Source of the DNA: Cephalopachus bancanus
Taxonomy: Eukaryota; Chordata; Mammalia; Primates; Tarsiidae
DNA length: 64,000 bases
Assembly (NCBI GenBank): GCA_027257055.1
Contig: JAPVLO010000083.1
Location: 1,240,001-1,304,000, forward strand
Reading direction: 5' to 3'
This document shows positions 23,381 to 35,200 of this stretch, piece by piece. Position numbers and translations under genes: made by a program. The stretch's first letter is position 1. Each line of letters opens with the position of its first letter. The notes beneath the pieces are model-generated. The model ran no database searches. It was not told the origin of the DNA and was given only the letters and a program-made list of their open reading frames with translations.

Positions 23381-26334
23381 TCCTCCTTCTCCACTCCATT
23401 TCCTTCTCCTTTAACTGAGAAAACCTGTATCAGAGGACATGACTTGGAGTCAAGTATGCTTATGAACCCTTCCCTGAATTGAACGTAACCTTCCACATGT
23501 CTGGCCTTTTTGGCAGCTCTGCCCCACTAAACTTCCTACATGGCTGAAACACCAGACCAGAATGCACCCTTTATGTAGGCAGTCAGAGCCAAAAGAGAAA
23601 GTGGGCTGAGTTAAGACAGTCAAGTTTCCAAGTCCAACCCTACCTGCCAGTCGCTCACTTCTTGCAATGAGGAAAGCCAGGTATCTAACTCTAGGTAAGT
23701 CGCTCCGCCTGGAAACTTGAGGTACGGTAATGAGCATTCTTTCCTCACATCAGAGGTAAAAAGTCTCTGAGAGAGTTTTTGTCCTTTTGCGGACTATGAG
23801 TCACATTGGGCAGCCAGCCCAGCTGGACCCAGAGTCACTGGGACATAGGGTCTGCAATGGAAACTGGGTAGGCAGTCCCTCTATCCTAACCAGCTGCCTC
23901 TTTCCATAACATGCTGGTTCCACAGCTGCCAATGCTAGAGAACCCTGTGGAAACCCAGGTGGTGGCTACATCTGCAGATGAACTGCTGGAGGCAGGAGCT
24001 GGTTGGTGAGTTGTACATTTCTGAAGAGAAAGGCGGCGTTTCACCCCTTGCTAAGAGCAGGTTACCTTGGAATCTTCTTTCTGTCCACAAAGGAGCTCCT
24101 TTTCTTCCATGCACAGGTTTCTCACCTTCATTACATGCAAATGACTCTGAATTCGGACCGATTGCCTTAATGCCTGATGGTGTGTTGTTAGTGATATGCA
24201 AAACCAGGCATTGAACCCCAATGAGTCTAGCACTGTCTAATCGTTTAATTGGCCATAATGATTTTATTATCTGGGTTTTAAAATGGGACAATTGGCAGTT
24301 TTTTCCAAGTGCTTCCAGGTTGATTACATATGTAAAGGGGAGGAGGTATGTAATATCTATACACCCGGTAACTGCTTTTTCGAATTACATTCATTTCTCT
24401 TTATTTTATTTGAAAGTGTAGGGAGTTCAATATAGTTCAAGGAAAGCATTGTGGTAAACAGCCAGCTTAAATGTGAGCAGTGTAAAGAGCAGCAGCCTGC
24501 AGAAATATTGCTATAGATACTAAGACCGTATCCTGCCTCGATACGGACCACACATAATTGAATCATGTTCAATAGAAGGCCATTACAAAACCGAACTTAT
24601 TTGCATTGCTAATGTGGGGAAGACAGCTGTCACAGGGAATTAAATATGATCATTCAGAGCTTGAATAAATGAGGTGTCCATTATCTTCTGGCTGTGTTGC
24701 AGGCTGCTTGAAGAACACAAATAAATGATACTGTTGCAGTAACCAGCCCATGGTTTTGTCTTTTAGTCACAGAAATATGAGAGTGATGAAGGCGGGGGCA
24801 GGGAGACAGGAATATAGAAAAAAGGCTTGGCAGATAAATATAGGCAAGTGAGCAGAGTTTTATCCCCCTTCCCCTAAGAAACCATGAATGCACAGACATA
24901 ATCAAAATTCTATTTTTGATGCCTGAAATAGATTTTTAATTCTATTAAAGATTTTTTTTATCAAGATTCATCCTTTCTCCCTAAGACTCAAATCACCGCC
25001 AACTCACAAAGGAGGCAGAATGTGAAAGGGTAGAGTGGGGAGTAAACAAAGCTAATCCTTTTGTCCCTTCCCCAAGGCCTTCCTTCCCATCCAAATGGAT
25101 AATAAAGATAACAGAGAACTTCTTCATGGATAATCAATCTGCCAATGAGCATAAAAGGTACTTGGATCAGTGCTGGTTTTAAAGATGCCATTAATTGTCC
25201 AATTAACAGAAAGGGAGGCTTCCTTTGATTGGAACTGAGCAAGCTATCTACAAATCAGTTTTCTTATGTTAATAACATGGAAATATTAAACTATCATCTT
25301 TTGACATATGCATAAGAAAGTTAGAAACAATCTTTAAAAAAGCATTTAAAAATAAGACCATCTTCATTTCCTGATAGAATATTTGATGCCGGTAGTGATA
25401 GAACATGATTGATTAGTCTGAAATTACATGACACTGTGATTGAGAGAGAAAACCTGGACTCCTATGAGCTGTGGCTGGCAAGGCCGACTGGTCTTTATGA
25501 AAGACAGCTCCTGGTGCAAAATGACCCCTCAGAAGTAAACAAGGTCTGTGAAAGGTTTGGGTTTTTGTCTTTTAGACTTTGTTCTTCTCTGTAAACTATT
25601 GGGGAAGTTAGCAGTCATCCAAAATGTGAAATGAATGAATAAATAAATAAATGAAAAAACCAAAAAGTGGCTCTAAAAGAAACCGGTTTTGTGGGTTTGT
25701 ATCTATTTTTTACACCCCAAGAAATTTAGCATTGCGTATTTTTCCCTATCGTGGTATGTGAATTACATTTATGCAGCATATGCATTTGATTCAAGTAGAT
25801 GTTATATTTTTAGCTTCTAAGGGCTCTGGGTGTCTTAGTGCTGGTTGTCTGTTAATTTTTTCTAATCAGTTGGTTTCAGGAGTATGTGTAGACTTTTAGA
25901 AATGGAATATAAGATCTTAACCAAGTCTTAATCAAATTCCAAGAATTTGCCGTGTGGTCAAGGAATGATGTAAAGATCATTCCTCCACATTCACAACAGA
26001 ATACCTTACCTATCGGGGCTTATATATTTTTTTGGGGGGGGCTAAAAGTCTATTTCTCTTAGAGGATGCTACTAGTGGGATAGTTATAGTGATGGGAGGA
26101 GGAAAAAGATTAGGTTAAGATTCTGAAAGAATTCTTTAGAACCCTGGCTTTGAAGGAACTGTACGAAGTCACATTGTTAATGCCTAGGCTGGGAAAGCTG
26201 CTTCTCAGCTACCTCAAATGGAAGCCATCCCGGACTTGGGACTTCTGACTGACTAGAGGCTTGAATAGTTTACTAGGAGAGTAAGTATGTGCTCTGACTG
26301 CAGCTTTAATTTTTTTTTCCCTGAAATAGAATTT
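23381..26334. other. Longest repeat-poor stretch; possible conserved noncoding DNA
   Basis: Nearly 3 kb with no repeat that I recognise. Frames up to 118 codons (23935-24291, -) have no known domain and overlap frames on the other strand. TAAT/ATTA core motifs are frequent, for example GTTTAATTGGCCATAATG at 24243 and the palindrome at 25191. Repeat-free AT-rich islands of this kind often hold developmental enhancers, but nothing here proves it. Confidence 0.4.
25191..25206. promoter_or_regulatory. Perfect homeodomain-type palindrome
   Basis: TTAATTGTCCAATTAA is a 7+2+7 inverted repeat with two TAATTG half sites facing each other. TAATTG is a common core for Antp/NK/paired-class homeodomains. 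Candidate binding site only; a match by chance in AT-rich DNA is possible. Confidence 0.3.
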
Positions 26335-27055
26335 TCTGTCTGTTTGTAAATATATACGTTTATAATAAAAAAAACCTTACACAGGACAGAGATGTATAAA
26401 GTAGCAAGTGAAAGTCTCACATAAATTCCAGCCTTCCAGAGATAATCACTATTGATATTGTCATGTATATCATTTCAGCATTTTTCCTGTGTATATATAC
26501 ACATGTTTTTCTAAAAAATGTATGTATGGTATGATTCCACATCTTTTATTCACTTAGTTGTAGGTCAGCAGACATCTTTTCATATCTGCACATATATATC
26601 TGTTTAATTTTTCATCTCTGCACATATATTATCAATTTAGCTTTTTAAAGTGACTGAAAAATATTCTGTCATATATAATAGTATTTATAATTTAACCCAG
26701 GGATTGGCAAACTATGGCCTACAGGCAAAATCCTGCCCCCCTACCTGTTCATATAAATAAAGTTTTATTGGAACAAAACCACACTTATTTGCTTATGTAT
26801 TGTCAGTGTTTGCTAGTGGTACAATGGTGGAGTTGAGCAGCTGAAACTCTGTACAGCCTGTAAAGCCGAACTTACTTACTATATTGCCCTTTACAGAAAA
26901 CATTTGTCAGCTTTTAATTTAAGCAATCACATGGGTTGCTTAATTTTGTATCAAAAAATAATACTGCAATAAATATATTTATAAACACATCTTTGTGCAT
27001 TCACTATTTCCTTAAGATGAATTCCTAGAACTGCTGAGTGTTATCTTAACTTCCA
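26335..27055 (-). mobile_element. Ancient L1-like 3' region, split by a hAT element
   Basis: The order TTCCAGAGATAATCACTATT, TATGGTATGATTCCACATC, AATAATACTGCAATAAATAT and AGATGAATTCCTAGAACTGC resembles ancient L1-type antisense 3' sequence. Strongly diverged; class assignment is tentative. A DNA transposon interrupts it at 26696. Confidence 0.45.
26696..26914. mobile_element. Nonautonomous hAT DNA transposon with 8-bp TSD
   Basis: Begins CCCAGGGATTGGCAAACTATGG and contains AATAAAGTTTTATTGGAAC and TTTACAGAAAACATTTGTCAG, a well-known mammalian repeat layout. Perfect 8-bp TAATTTAA repeats at 26688-26695 and 26915-26922 fit hAT insertion. The terminal repeats are partly decayed. I do not give a subfamily name. 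Confidence 0.78.
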
Positions 27056-27369
27056 TAGGCCACTATGGTTCTTTCTGATATTTTCTTATCCTAAGTGATG
27101 CCCCATAACAACCAATTCTTAGTGACATTGATTTTAGAATTGGGAAAACATGAACCTACTTTCTGATTCTATAATTACTAGCTGTGTGATTGTATGGTTT
27201 TTTTGTATGCAAGCAACAGAAATCCATTCCAGTTAAAGTAAACAATGAAATTTATTGGAAGTTGTACAATAAAGGGTTAACACAGCAGACCCAGGTTGCT
27301 AAAGAAAGGTTTGTCTTTAGGAGCATGGGCTCCTGGGATATAACCTTTGAGCCCTACTAATATCCTGCT

Positions 27370-27795
27370 TGATAAGGGTGTTTTTGTTTTCCCGAGGCCT
27401 TGGGTCATGCCATACCAGTATGACCTCGGGATCGGAGACTGAGTGACTAAGGTTGGTCATGGAGGTGCTGCATGCCTGTGTGACCAACCCTCGATAAATT
27501 CCCTGGATGCCAAGGTTTGGGTAAGCTTCCTGGTTGGCAGCACTTCTTATATGTTGTCACCCACCACTGATGGGAGAATTAAGTGCTGTCCAGGTAACTG
27601 CACTCAGAGAGGTCAACTAGAAGCTTGTGCCTGGTTCCTCTTGGATTCCATCCTATGTGTCTTTTTCCCTGACTGATTTTAAACTGTATCCTTTTACTGC
27701 AATAAACCATAACCATGAGTACACATAACACCTTTCCTGAGATTCATGAGTTCTGGTAAATCATGGAACCAAACGGTGGTCTTGGAGACCCCTGA
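27370..27795 (+). mobile_element. ERVL-type solo LTR candidate, forward
   Basis: The 3' half holds CTGCAATAAACCATAACCAT, then TTCCTGAGATTCATGAGTTC, a GTAAATCATGGAACC block and GTGGTCTTGGAGACCCCTGAC. This order (AATAAA, spacer, TGAGTTCTGTGAG-like, GGTC..GGGAACCCC-like end) is that of MLT2/ERVL-class LTRs. The 5' boundary is uncertain. No retroviral internal region is visible. Confidence 0.5.
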
Positions 27796-28109
27796 CATGT
27801 ACATACGTGCATGCAGTGAGTAACTCATACATGTATTGAGAAGTCTAGAGAGTGAGGCTTGGGCTCAAGACAGCCTACACAGAAAGCAGGGTCCACTCTA
27901 CTTCTCATCAGGTCAGGACCATTGACATAATCAGGATCCAATTTTTCTGGGTTTGTGGTTCCCTATTAAAGAGGCAAAGTTCTAGGAGAGTGTTAGTTTA
28001 GGGCATGTGTTGCCTACTCTGTCTTGCTGTGCTGATGCTGGGAGGAGGATCTGAGGGAGAGAGCAGGTGAGGTTCAAGGACCCCTGCTGCTGTGGGAAAC
28101 GGTACACAC
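27796..28109. other. Unique sequence, no gene seen
   Basis: No recognisable repeat and no frame of note. Confidence 0.5.
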
Positions 28110-28235
28110 ACCTCATCAGTAAACATTTATGATTACCTATTATCGACTGCTGTTGTAGGCACTGGGGATATGTTCAAGAACAAGAAACCTTGCCCTCGGG
28201 GTGCTGATATTCTGCTAAAGGTTCCTTTAAAAGGG
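28110..28235 (-). mobile_element. L2 3' end, antisense
   Basis: CAGTAAACATTTATGATTACC, GTAGGCACTGGGGATATG and AACCTTGCCCTCGGGGTGC follow the reverse complement of the L2 3' end. Confidence 0.75.
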
Positions 28236-28249
28236 AATTTTTGTGCTAT

Positions 28250-28430
28250 TAGGAAGAGTTGTGGATGCTGAGTGGTCAAAAAATATCAACTGTCTACTTC
28301 AGTTACTCAAACTTTTTGAGTCTCAGTTTCCTCATCTGTAAAATGGGGATAATGATGATTTTCTAATTACAGTATTAGGAGATAACCTGTAGGCTTAGCT
28401 CATAGAAACAATAAATGATATTTATCGCTT
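28250..28430 (+). mobile_element. MIR SINE, forward
   Basis: Contains CTCAGTTTCCTCATCTGTAA and AATGGGGATAATGATGATT, the most conserved part of MIR. Confidence 0.85.
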
Positions 28431-28433
28431 ATG

Positions 28434-28754
28434 GCTAAGAGTGAGAGTTCTAAATTTTGCAATCAAGCTTCCAGGGTTCAAATATGTTACTTGTTAGCTC
28501 TTGACCTTATGCAAATGATCTAACTTCTTTGAGTCAGAACATCTTCATATATGTGCTACCTGTGCAGTCACACATGTCCCTGCACTTGGATTAATGCTCT
28601 GCTGCTGCTGTCTTGACATGGGTGATCCTTTTTAAACAAAGTACCCTGTGTTTTCATTTTGCACTGGGCCCTGCAAATTATGTACATGGTCCTGTCTCTG
28701 AGCTTTAGTGTCCTCATGTAAATGGAGATAATAACACATACCACATTATTTTTC
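28434..28754 (+). mobile_element. MIR SINE interrupted by an older insert
   Basis: The left half (GAGTGAGAGTTCTAAATTT, GGGTTCAAATATGTTACTTG, ATGCAAATGATCTAACTTC) stops at about 28537. The right half resumes at about 28695 with CTCTGAGCTTTAGTGTCCTC and AATGGAGATAATAACACATA. The inserted block is described separately. The right end was later hit by an Alu. Confidence 0.75.
28538..28694. mobile_element. Unnamed interspersed repeat inside MIR
   Basis: Contains CCCTGCACTTGGATTAATGC, TTTTCATTTTGCACTGGGCC and CTGCAAATTATGTACATGG, which I recognise as a recurring mammalian repeat but cannot name. TCTTTGAGTCAG before it and TCTCTGAGCTTTAG after it both align to the same MIR segment, consistent with a diverged target-site duplication. 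Confidence 0.5.
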
Positions 28755-29042
28755 TTTTCTTTTTAAAGATGAGGTCTGCTCTATCACCCAGGCTGGAGCA
28801 CGGTGGTGGGATCACTGCAGCCTCAAATTCCTGGGCTTAAGTAATCCTCCTACTTCAGCCTCCTGAGTAGCTAGGACTACAGGTGCACACCACCATATCT
28901 AGCTAATTTTTTTTTTAGTTTTTGTAGAGATAGGGTCTCACTATGTTACCCAGGCTGCTCTCAAACTCTTGGCCTCAAGTGATCCTTCCACCACAGACTC
29001 CTAAAGCACTGGGATTACAGGTGTGAGCCACTGTGTCTGGCC
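28755..29042 (-). mobile_element. Alu SINE, reverse, with perfect 14-bp TSD
   Basis: Reverse Alu dimer ending GAGCCACTGTGTCTGGCC. CCACATTATTTTTC flanks it exactly at 28741-28754 and 29043-29056. Confidence 0.95.
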
Positions 29043-29056
29043 CCACATTATTTTTC

Positions 29057-30108
29057 AGTGTCTGATTTTTAACTCTTGGTTTAAAAGTTTTATGTGAAAA
29101 GTTTCTTTTATCATATGTCTCCTTTTCAGATATAATAGTGTCACACAGTGCTTATATGGGTCCATTTTTATTTTATAGAAAGAATGTAAACCCCATTTCC
29201 AATAGGAAGATGAAATATTAATAAGTCCAAAGCACACACCAAGTCTCATGCTTTGCAGTGAAGGATTATACCCTGAATGTTTTAACATCTTTCACAGACC
29301 ACTCAGTGTTTTTATTGTTGCATTTAAAACTGAGGCTATAACAAAATGTAGAACAATTCATAAACATGTAATAGGGATATAACTGGCCCTTGAAGGCTGG
29401 TGCTTTGATGTAGAGTGCAGCAGGATAGCAAACTTCAGTACTGTTAAATGTCCTCTTCTAACTAATTCTTGCAATTTAGGTCCTTGCAGTCTAGGACAGA
29501 GAGAAATAAAGAGCTATGTTTCACTATACTGGAGAAAGTAAGTTTGAATGAAAGGTCGAAGTGAAGGGAAGAAACCATTTCTGAGTGCCTCAAGCACAAC
29601 GACATGGTTGTCTTTTTAAATATGGTATGTGTATTTAATTTCTACCCCTCAGAAAATAATATGAGAAAGGGAAAAAAGTGAAAATACCTTCACAGATCAA
29701 CAGAGGCCTGTTGAGGTAATAAGAGGTCTAACATAAACCTATGTTCAAATTCTAGCAATTAAAAAATTTTCATATTTGAATTTCTATCTTCAACACTAAA
29801 AAATTATGTGTTAGTTGTGAACTCTAGTACCATTTAGAGTCCCGACCAAATTTATGTAAAAGTCTTGAGGTATCTAGACATGCCAGCAAGATGCTTGTGT
29901 GTGTGCACATGTGTGCATATGTGTGAGCATGTGTGGTATGAATCTAGAGCACTTGGGCCTGCCTTGTGGCGAGGTAAAAATATACTTCAGATTTGCTTCT
30001 TTTGGTTGCTCTCTAAAGGCCTCTATGCAAACAAATCAGGATTTTCCAGTTTGGCAACCAGGGTCTCTTTGAAAATTCAGGGAAAAGCTGTATTGAAAAT
30101 GTAGAAAA
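29057..30108. other. Unique sequence, no gene seen
   Basis: No frame above 80 codons and no repeat recognised, apart from a GTGT/GCAT-rich patch near 29895-29940. Confidence 0.55.
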
Positions 30109-30425
30109 ATGCCGGGCAGGGTGGCTCAAGTCTGTAATCCCAGAGCTTTGGGAGGCTGAGGTGAGAGGATTGCCTGAGCCCATGGGTTCGAGACCAGTCT
30201 GGGCAACTTGGCGAGATCTTGCTCTATAGTTAAAAAAAAAAAAAAATAGACAGGCATGGTAGTACGCAATTGTGATTCCAGCTACTTGGAAGGCTGAGGC
30301 GGAAGGATGCCCTGGGTCCAGCAGGTTGAGGCTGAGGTGGCCAGGAGCTTGCCACTGGGTGACAGAGTGAGAGTCCAACTAAAAAAAAAAAAAAAAAAAA
30401 AAAGAAAAAGAAAAAGAAAAAAGAA
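30109..30425 (+). mobile_element. Alu SINE, forward orientation
   Basis: Starts GCCGGGCAGGGTGGCTCAAG, A15 linker at 30232, right monomer with GGTCCAGCAGGTTGAGGCTG and a long A-rich tail at 30381. Confidence 0.93.
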
Positions 30426-30529
30426 AACAGAGAAAAAAACTTCAATAAAGAAGTAGAAGCATAGTTTGCAAAAAGGAAATACACTTGAGATGAGTTAAAA
30501 AATGAAATTATTGAAATTTATTGAATTAA

Positions 30530-30665
30530 AAAGTATTCTTCCTGTGATGCCATGCTGATTACCTGATTTGATCATTACACATTGTACACATGTATTGAAA
30601 TATCACTCTGTACCCTATAAAGATGCACAGTTGTCATGGGCTAATTAAAAATAATTTAAAAAATA
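30530..30665 (+). mobile_element. L1 3'-terminal fragment, forward
   Basis: TGATTACCTGATTTGATCAT, ACACATTGTACACATGTATTG and CACTCTGTACCCTATAAAGA, followed by an A-rich end, match the last ~120 bp of older L1 3' UTRs. Confidence 0.7.
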
Positions 30666-31564
30666 GGATTTATAAAAACGAGTGTTCCCCTTCACGACTC
30701 TGTGATGAGCAACGAAGGAAGAAAGGCAAAAACATGTAGGGCTACATATGCAGGCTCTGCACTGTGGGGAGTGGGGGGGCGGTGGGCGTGAGAATGGTGG
30801 GTCCTTCTTCAATGAAGAGCTTTTAATTTTGCAATTAATAGAATGTCGGTTTTATTTTACACCAAATTTAAGCTTGCAATGCTACCCCCACTTGAACTTT
30901 CACAATAAGAGGAAAACGAGCGTTGGCATGGGGTCCAGGGATGGGAGTGTGAGAAGAGCATGTGGTTTTAAAATTCATTGTTCATTAGTTCATGTTTGTA
31001 GGCTGAAAGCTTCTCTTACAACCTTTGAGGTCAACAGTGTAATAATGCTCTTTATTACCATAATTATTATAAATAGTTACCTTTTGCCACTTTGACGGTG
31101 CCACTTTGAAAAATTACTTTTGAAAATAGTTTTTCTTTGGTCCTTACCCCTCCCGCATCCCCCCAAATTAGAGTCAGAAAAAGGGAATTAGTGGTGTTAA
31201 ATCATGCAGGGACTCAGAAGGAGATGGAAGTGAATGGGCACAGGCCACACACACAGTGCACACGCTGGAGAGGCGGGTCGTGAGGGGCAAGACAATATCC
31301 ATGGTTTCGTATCCTGCAGCAGGAAGGTGATTGGATTTCAATGGGGGAGGATTTAGGGTTGAATCTGGAATTCAGTCAAGCTGCTTGTAGGAGTGACAAA
31401 TCTTTCTTTGCGTGTTCATGTAAGGTAGATATGTGTTAGATTTTTTTCCCCCAAGGACCCCAGAGGTAATATAACTTGAATCCATTTCATGGATTGGCCA
31501 AAACGTTAGGGAGAAGTTCATCTGGGCTCCAAGCATATATGGGAACTTAAGCTGACAGAATTGT
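30666..31564. other. Unique sequence, no gene seen
   Basis: No repeat recognised. The 115-codon frame at 30748-31095 has no known domain. Confidence 0.5.
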
Positions 31565-31574
31565 CTAGATTTTA

Positions 31575-31975
31575 TTTTATTAGTTTTGCTGCAAAAAAAC
31601 CCCCTTATTTCCATTTGGTCCAGGGCTTGGGAGAGGTCTCCAGGCCTCGAAGCTGGAAGGAGAGGCTCAGGCAGAAGCCCTGATGCTTTGAGAGGGGCTC
31701 CTCCTCAGAAGTCTCTGGGCTCCTAGTCGTGCTTGAGAGTGAGCCTTTCCAAGAGAAACTCACTCAGCCCAGCCTGGGCCTTGGCCAGCCCACGGAGGTT
31801 GGTCAGGTGGTCGCCCACCTTCTTGATGAGTTTCATTTCCTCATCTAGGAAGCGGTTCTCCAGGAAGTCAAGGAGATGGGGGTCTGTGAGGGCAGATCCC
31901 AGGGCATGAAGATCCAGAAGGCCCTGGATCAGGTTCTTCTCCAGGACCATGGTGGCTTCCACGGCATCCAGGGTT
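31575..31975 (-). pseudogene. FTL: Ferritin light chain retrocopy, 3' half
   Basis: The - strand carries the C-terminal half of ferritin light chain, the iron-storage shell subunit. Readable pieces are [40 protein letters not shown] and the C-terminus ERLTLKHD with a stop at 31723-31725. It is followed by about 148 bp of 3' UTR and an A-rich end. The first TSD copy of the retrocopy, CTAGATTTTA, is at 31565-31574; its partner is at 37145-37154. The coding half stops at 31975, where a 4.68-kb L1 was inserted. There are no introns. The gene's other half lies at 36654-37144. Confidence 0.95.
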
Positions 31976-32209
31976 GTTTTTTTGTTTTTTTTTTTTTGTA
32001 TTTTTTTAAAAAATAAAGATGTGGGGTACAATTCAGCATTGTACACTTTTGGTATACAAATGTTGATTATGCAGATACCCTGGTTAATGAGGTATGACCC
32101 TCCCTCCCCTAGCAATTTCCCTCAAATGCCAATCCCACCCCCCTCCCCTGACAGTTTTCCACTACTGCCAATCCCTTTCTTATAATATTATAATTGTTCA
32201 AGGTCCGCT

Positions 32210-35200
32210 TATGAGTGAGAACATATGGTACTTTGTTCTTTGTTTCTGTGACAGATCACTGAGCATGATCGACTCTAAATCCATCTTAGTTGCTGTGAAG
32301 TTCACATGTCTATCCTTCTTTATGGCTGTGTAATATTCCATTGTGCATATGTACTACATTTTTAAAATCTAGTCCAGCTTCAATGGGCAACATGGTTGGT
32401 TCTATGTTTTTGCTATTGTGAATAGAGCTGCAACAAACATATGTGTGCAGGTATCTTTTTTGTAGAATGATTTGAGTTACTCCGGGTATTTTCCCAATAG
32501 GGGGATTCCTGGGTCACGTGGAAGGTCAATTTCTAGTTCTTTCAGAAATTGCCACACTGTCTTCCAAAGAGGTTGCACTAGTTTGCATTCCCATCAGCAG
32601 TGTAGAAGCGTTCCTTTTTCTTTGCATCCTCGCCAGCAGCTGTTGTTGTGTGTTTTATTAATGATGGGTATTATTACTGGGGTTAGGTGGTATCTCAATG
32701 TAGTTTTGATTTGCATTTCTCTGATGATGAGTGAGACTGAGCAGTTTTTCATGTGTCTGTTGGCTGTTGGCATATATCTTCTTTTGAGAAGTGTCTATTC
32801 ATGCCTTTTGCCTACTTTTTAATGAGGCTGTTTGTTTCCTTTTGGTGCATGTAAGTTCCTTGTAGGTCCTAGATGTTAGGTCTTTGTCAGGTATACAGTT
32901 GGAAAATATTTTATCCCATCCTGTGGACTGTCTCCCAGATCTCTTGATGATTTCTTTTGCTTTGCAGAAGCTCGTTAGTTTGATGAGGCTCCACTTGTCT
33001 ACCTTATTTCTTAAGGTATGGACATTTAAGGTTCTGAATAGGAATTGGTTGCCAGTTCCATTTCCATAAGGGTGTCTCCTGCATTTACTAAGATTCTTTT
33101 GGTTTGAGGTTTTATGTTTAGATCTTTGATCCATTTAGAGTTAATTTTTGTGTATGGTGATAGGTTGGGGTCCTGTTTCAGTCTTCTGCATGTGGTCGGC
33201 CAGTTTTTCCAACACCATTTACTGAGTAGGTTCTCCTCTCCCCAGTGGTTGTTACTGGAGGATTTGTCAAAGATGAATTGGTTGAATTGAGGCTTTGCTT
33301 CTGGAATCTGTATCCTTTTCCATTGGTCTATGTGCCTGTTCTTGTACCAATACCAGCCTGTTTTGATTACTATAGCTTTATAGTAAAGTTTGAAGTCTGG
33401 AAGTGTGATACCTCCTGCTTTGTTTCTTTTGCTAAGGACTGTTTGGGCTATTCGTGGTCATTTATGTTTCCATATGAATTTCTGTATTGTTATTTCCAGG
33501 TCTGAGAAGAATGATGTTGGTAACTTAATGGGTATTGTGTTGAATCTGTAGATTGTCTTTGGTGGGATGGACATTTTAACAATGTTGATTCTTCCTATCC
33601 ATGAGCTTGGAGTATTTTACCATTTGTTTGTGTCTTCTTGGATTTCTTTAAGCAGTGTTTTGAAGTTCTCATTGTAAAGATCTTTCACTTCTCTGGTTAG
33701 GAAGATGCTGAGTTATTTCATTTTATTGGTGGCTATTGTGAATGGGATTATGCTTTTAATTTGGGTCTCTGCCTGCTTGTTGTTGGTGTATAGGAATGCA
33801 ACTTCTTTTGCACATTTATTTTGTACCCTGAGACTTTGCCAAAGTCCTTTATCTGTGCAAGCATGTTTTTAGATTCTCTTGGATTTTCAAGGTATAGGAT
33901 CATATCATCAGAAAAGAGGGATAACTTGACTTCCTCTTTTCCTATTTGGATACCCCGATTTCCTTCTCTTGTCTAATTGCCCTAGCTAGGACTTCCAACA
34001 CAATGTTGAACAAGAGGGATGAGAGTGGGCAGCCTGTCTTGTTCTAGTTTTCAGGGGAAATGTTTCCAGTTTCTGTTCATTTAGCAATATGTTAGTTGTG
34101 GGTTTATCATAAATGGCACTTCGTATTTGATATAATCCAGCATCACTTTTTGATAAAAAACCCTCAAACGCCTAGGTATAAGAAACATACCTCAAAACGA
34201 GGTATGTTCCTTCTATACCTAGGTGCTTGAGGGTTTTTTTTAATCAAAAAATGATGCTGGATTGTATCAAAATCTTTTTCTGCATTTAATGATATAATCA
34301 TGTGGTTCTTGTTTTTATATCTGTTAATGTATTTAATAACATTTATGGTCTTGAGAATGTTGAACCAGCCCTGCACTTGGGGATGAAGCCTACTTGGTCA
34401 TGGTGGTTTTTGGATCCGATTTGCTAGAATCTTGTTGCGGATTTTTGCATCTATGTTCATAAGGGATATTGGTCTGTAGTTCTCTTTTTTTGTTGGGTCT
34501 TTACCCAATTTGTGTATTAGTGTAATGTTAGCTTCATAAAATCATAAAATGATTTGGGAAGAATATTCCACCCTTCTCAATTGCCTGGAATACTTTCAAT
34601 AGGATTGGTATCAGCTCCTCTTTGTACATTTTTTAGAATTCTGCTGGGAATTCATTGGGTCTAGGGTTTTTTTTTTTTTGTAGATAGTTTTTGTATGACA
34701 GAGTCAATTTCCTGGGTTATTATTGGTCTATTTAGTGTCTCAATGTCTTCTTGTTTCAACCTGGGGATGTTGTGTGATGTCAGAAAGTTCTCCATTTCAT
34801 TTAGGTTATTAAGTTTGTTTCCATATAGGTGTACATTGTAATCTCTGATAATCTTTTGTATTTCTTCAGGGTCAGTTGTGATTTGATCTTTTGTATTTCT
34901 GATTGTGTTTATTTGGGCTTTTTCTTTCTCTTTCTTGGTCATTCTGGCTAGGGGTCCTCAATCTTGTTAATTCTTTTAAACAACCAACTTTTTGTTTTGT
35001 TGATGTTTTCTATGATATTTTTGTCTTCTACATCCTGTATTTGGGCTTTTATTTTGGTGATTTGGATTCTTCTGCTAAAATTGAGGTTTTGGTGGTCTTG
35101 CCTTTCTAGCTCCCTTAGGTGATTTGTTAGGCTCTCAACTTGTGATCTTTCCGTTTTCTTGATGAGTGCTTGTGGAGATATGAATTCCCCTCTTAGAGCT

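Noticed and set aside
23935..24291. 118-codon minus frame in the repeat-poor region
   Set aside because: No recognisable domain and a 78-codon frame overlaps on +. Could be conserved noncoding DNA instead.
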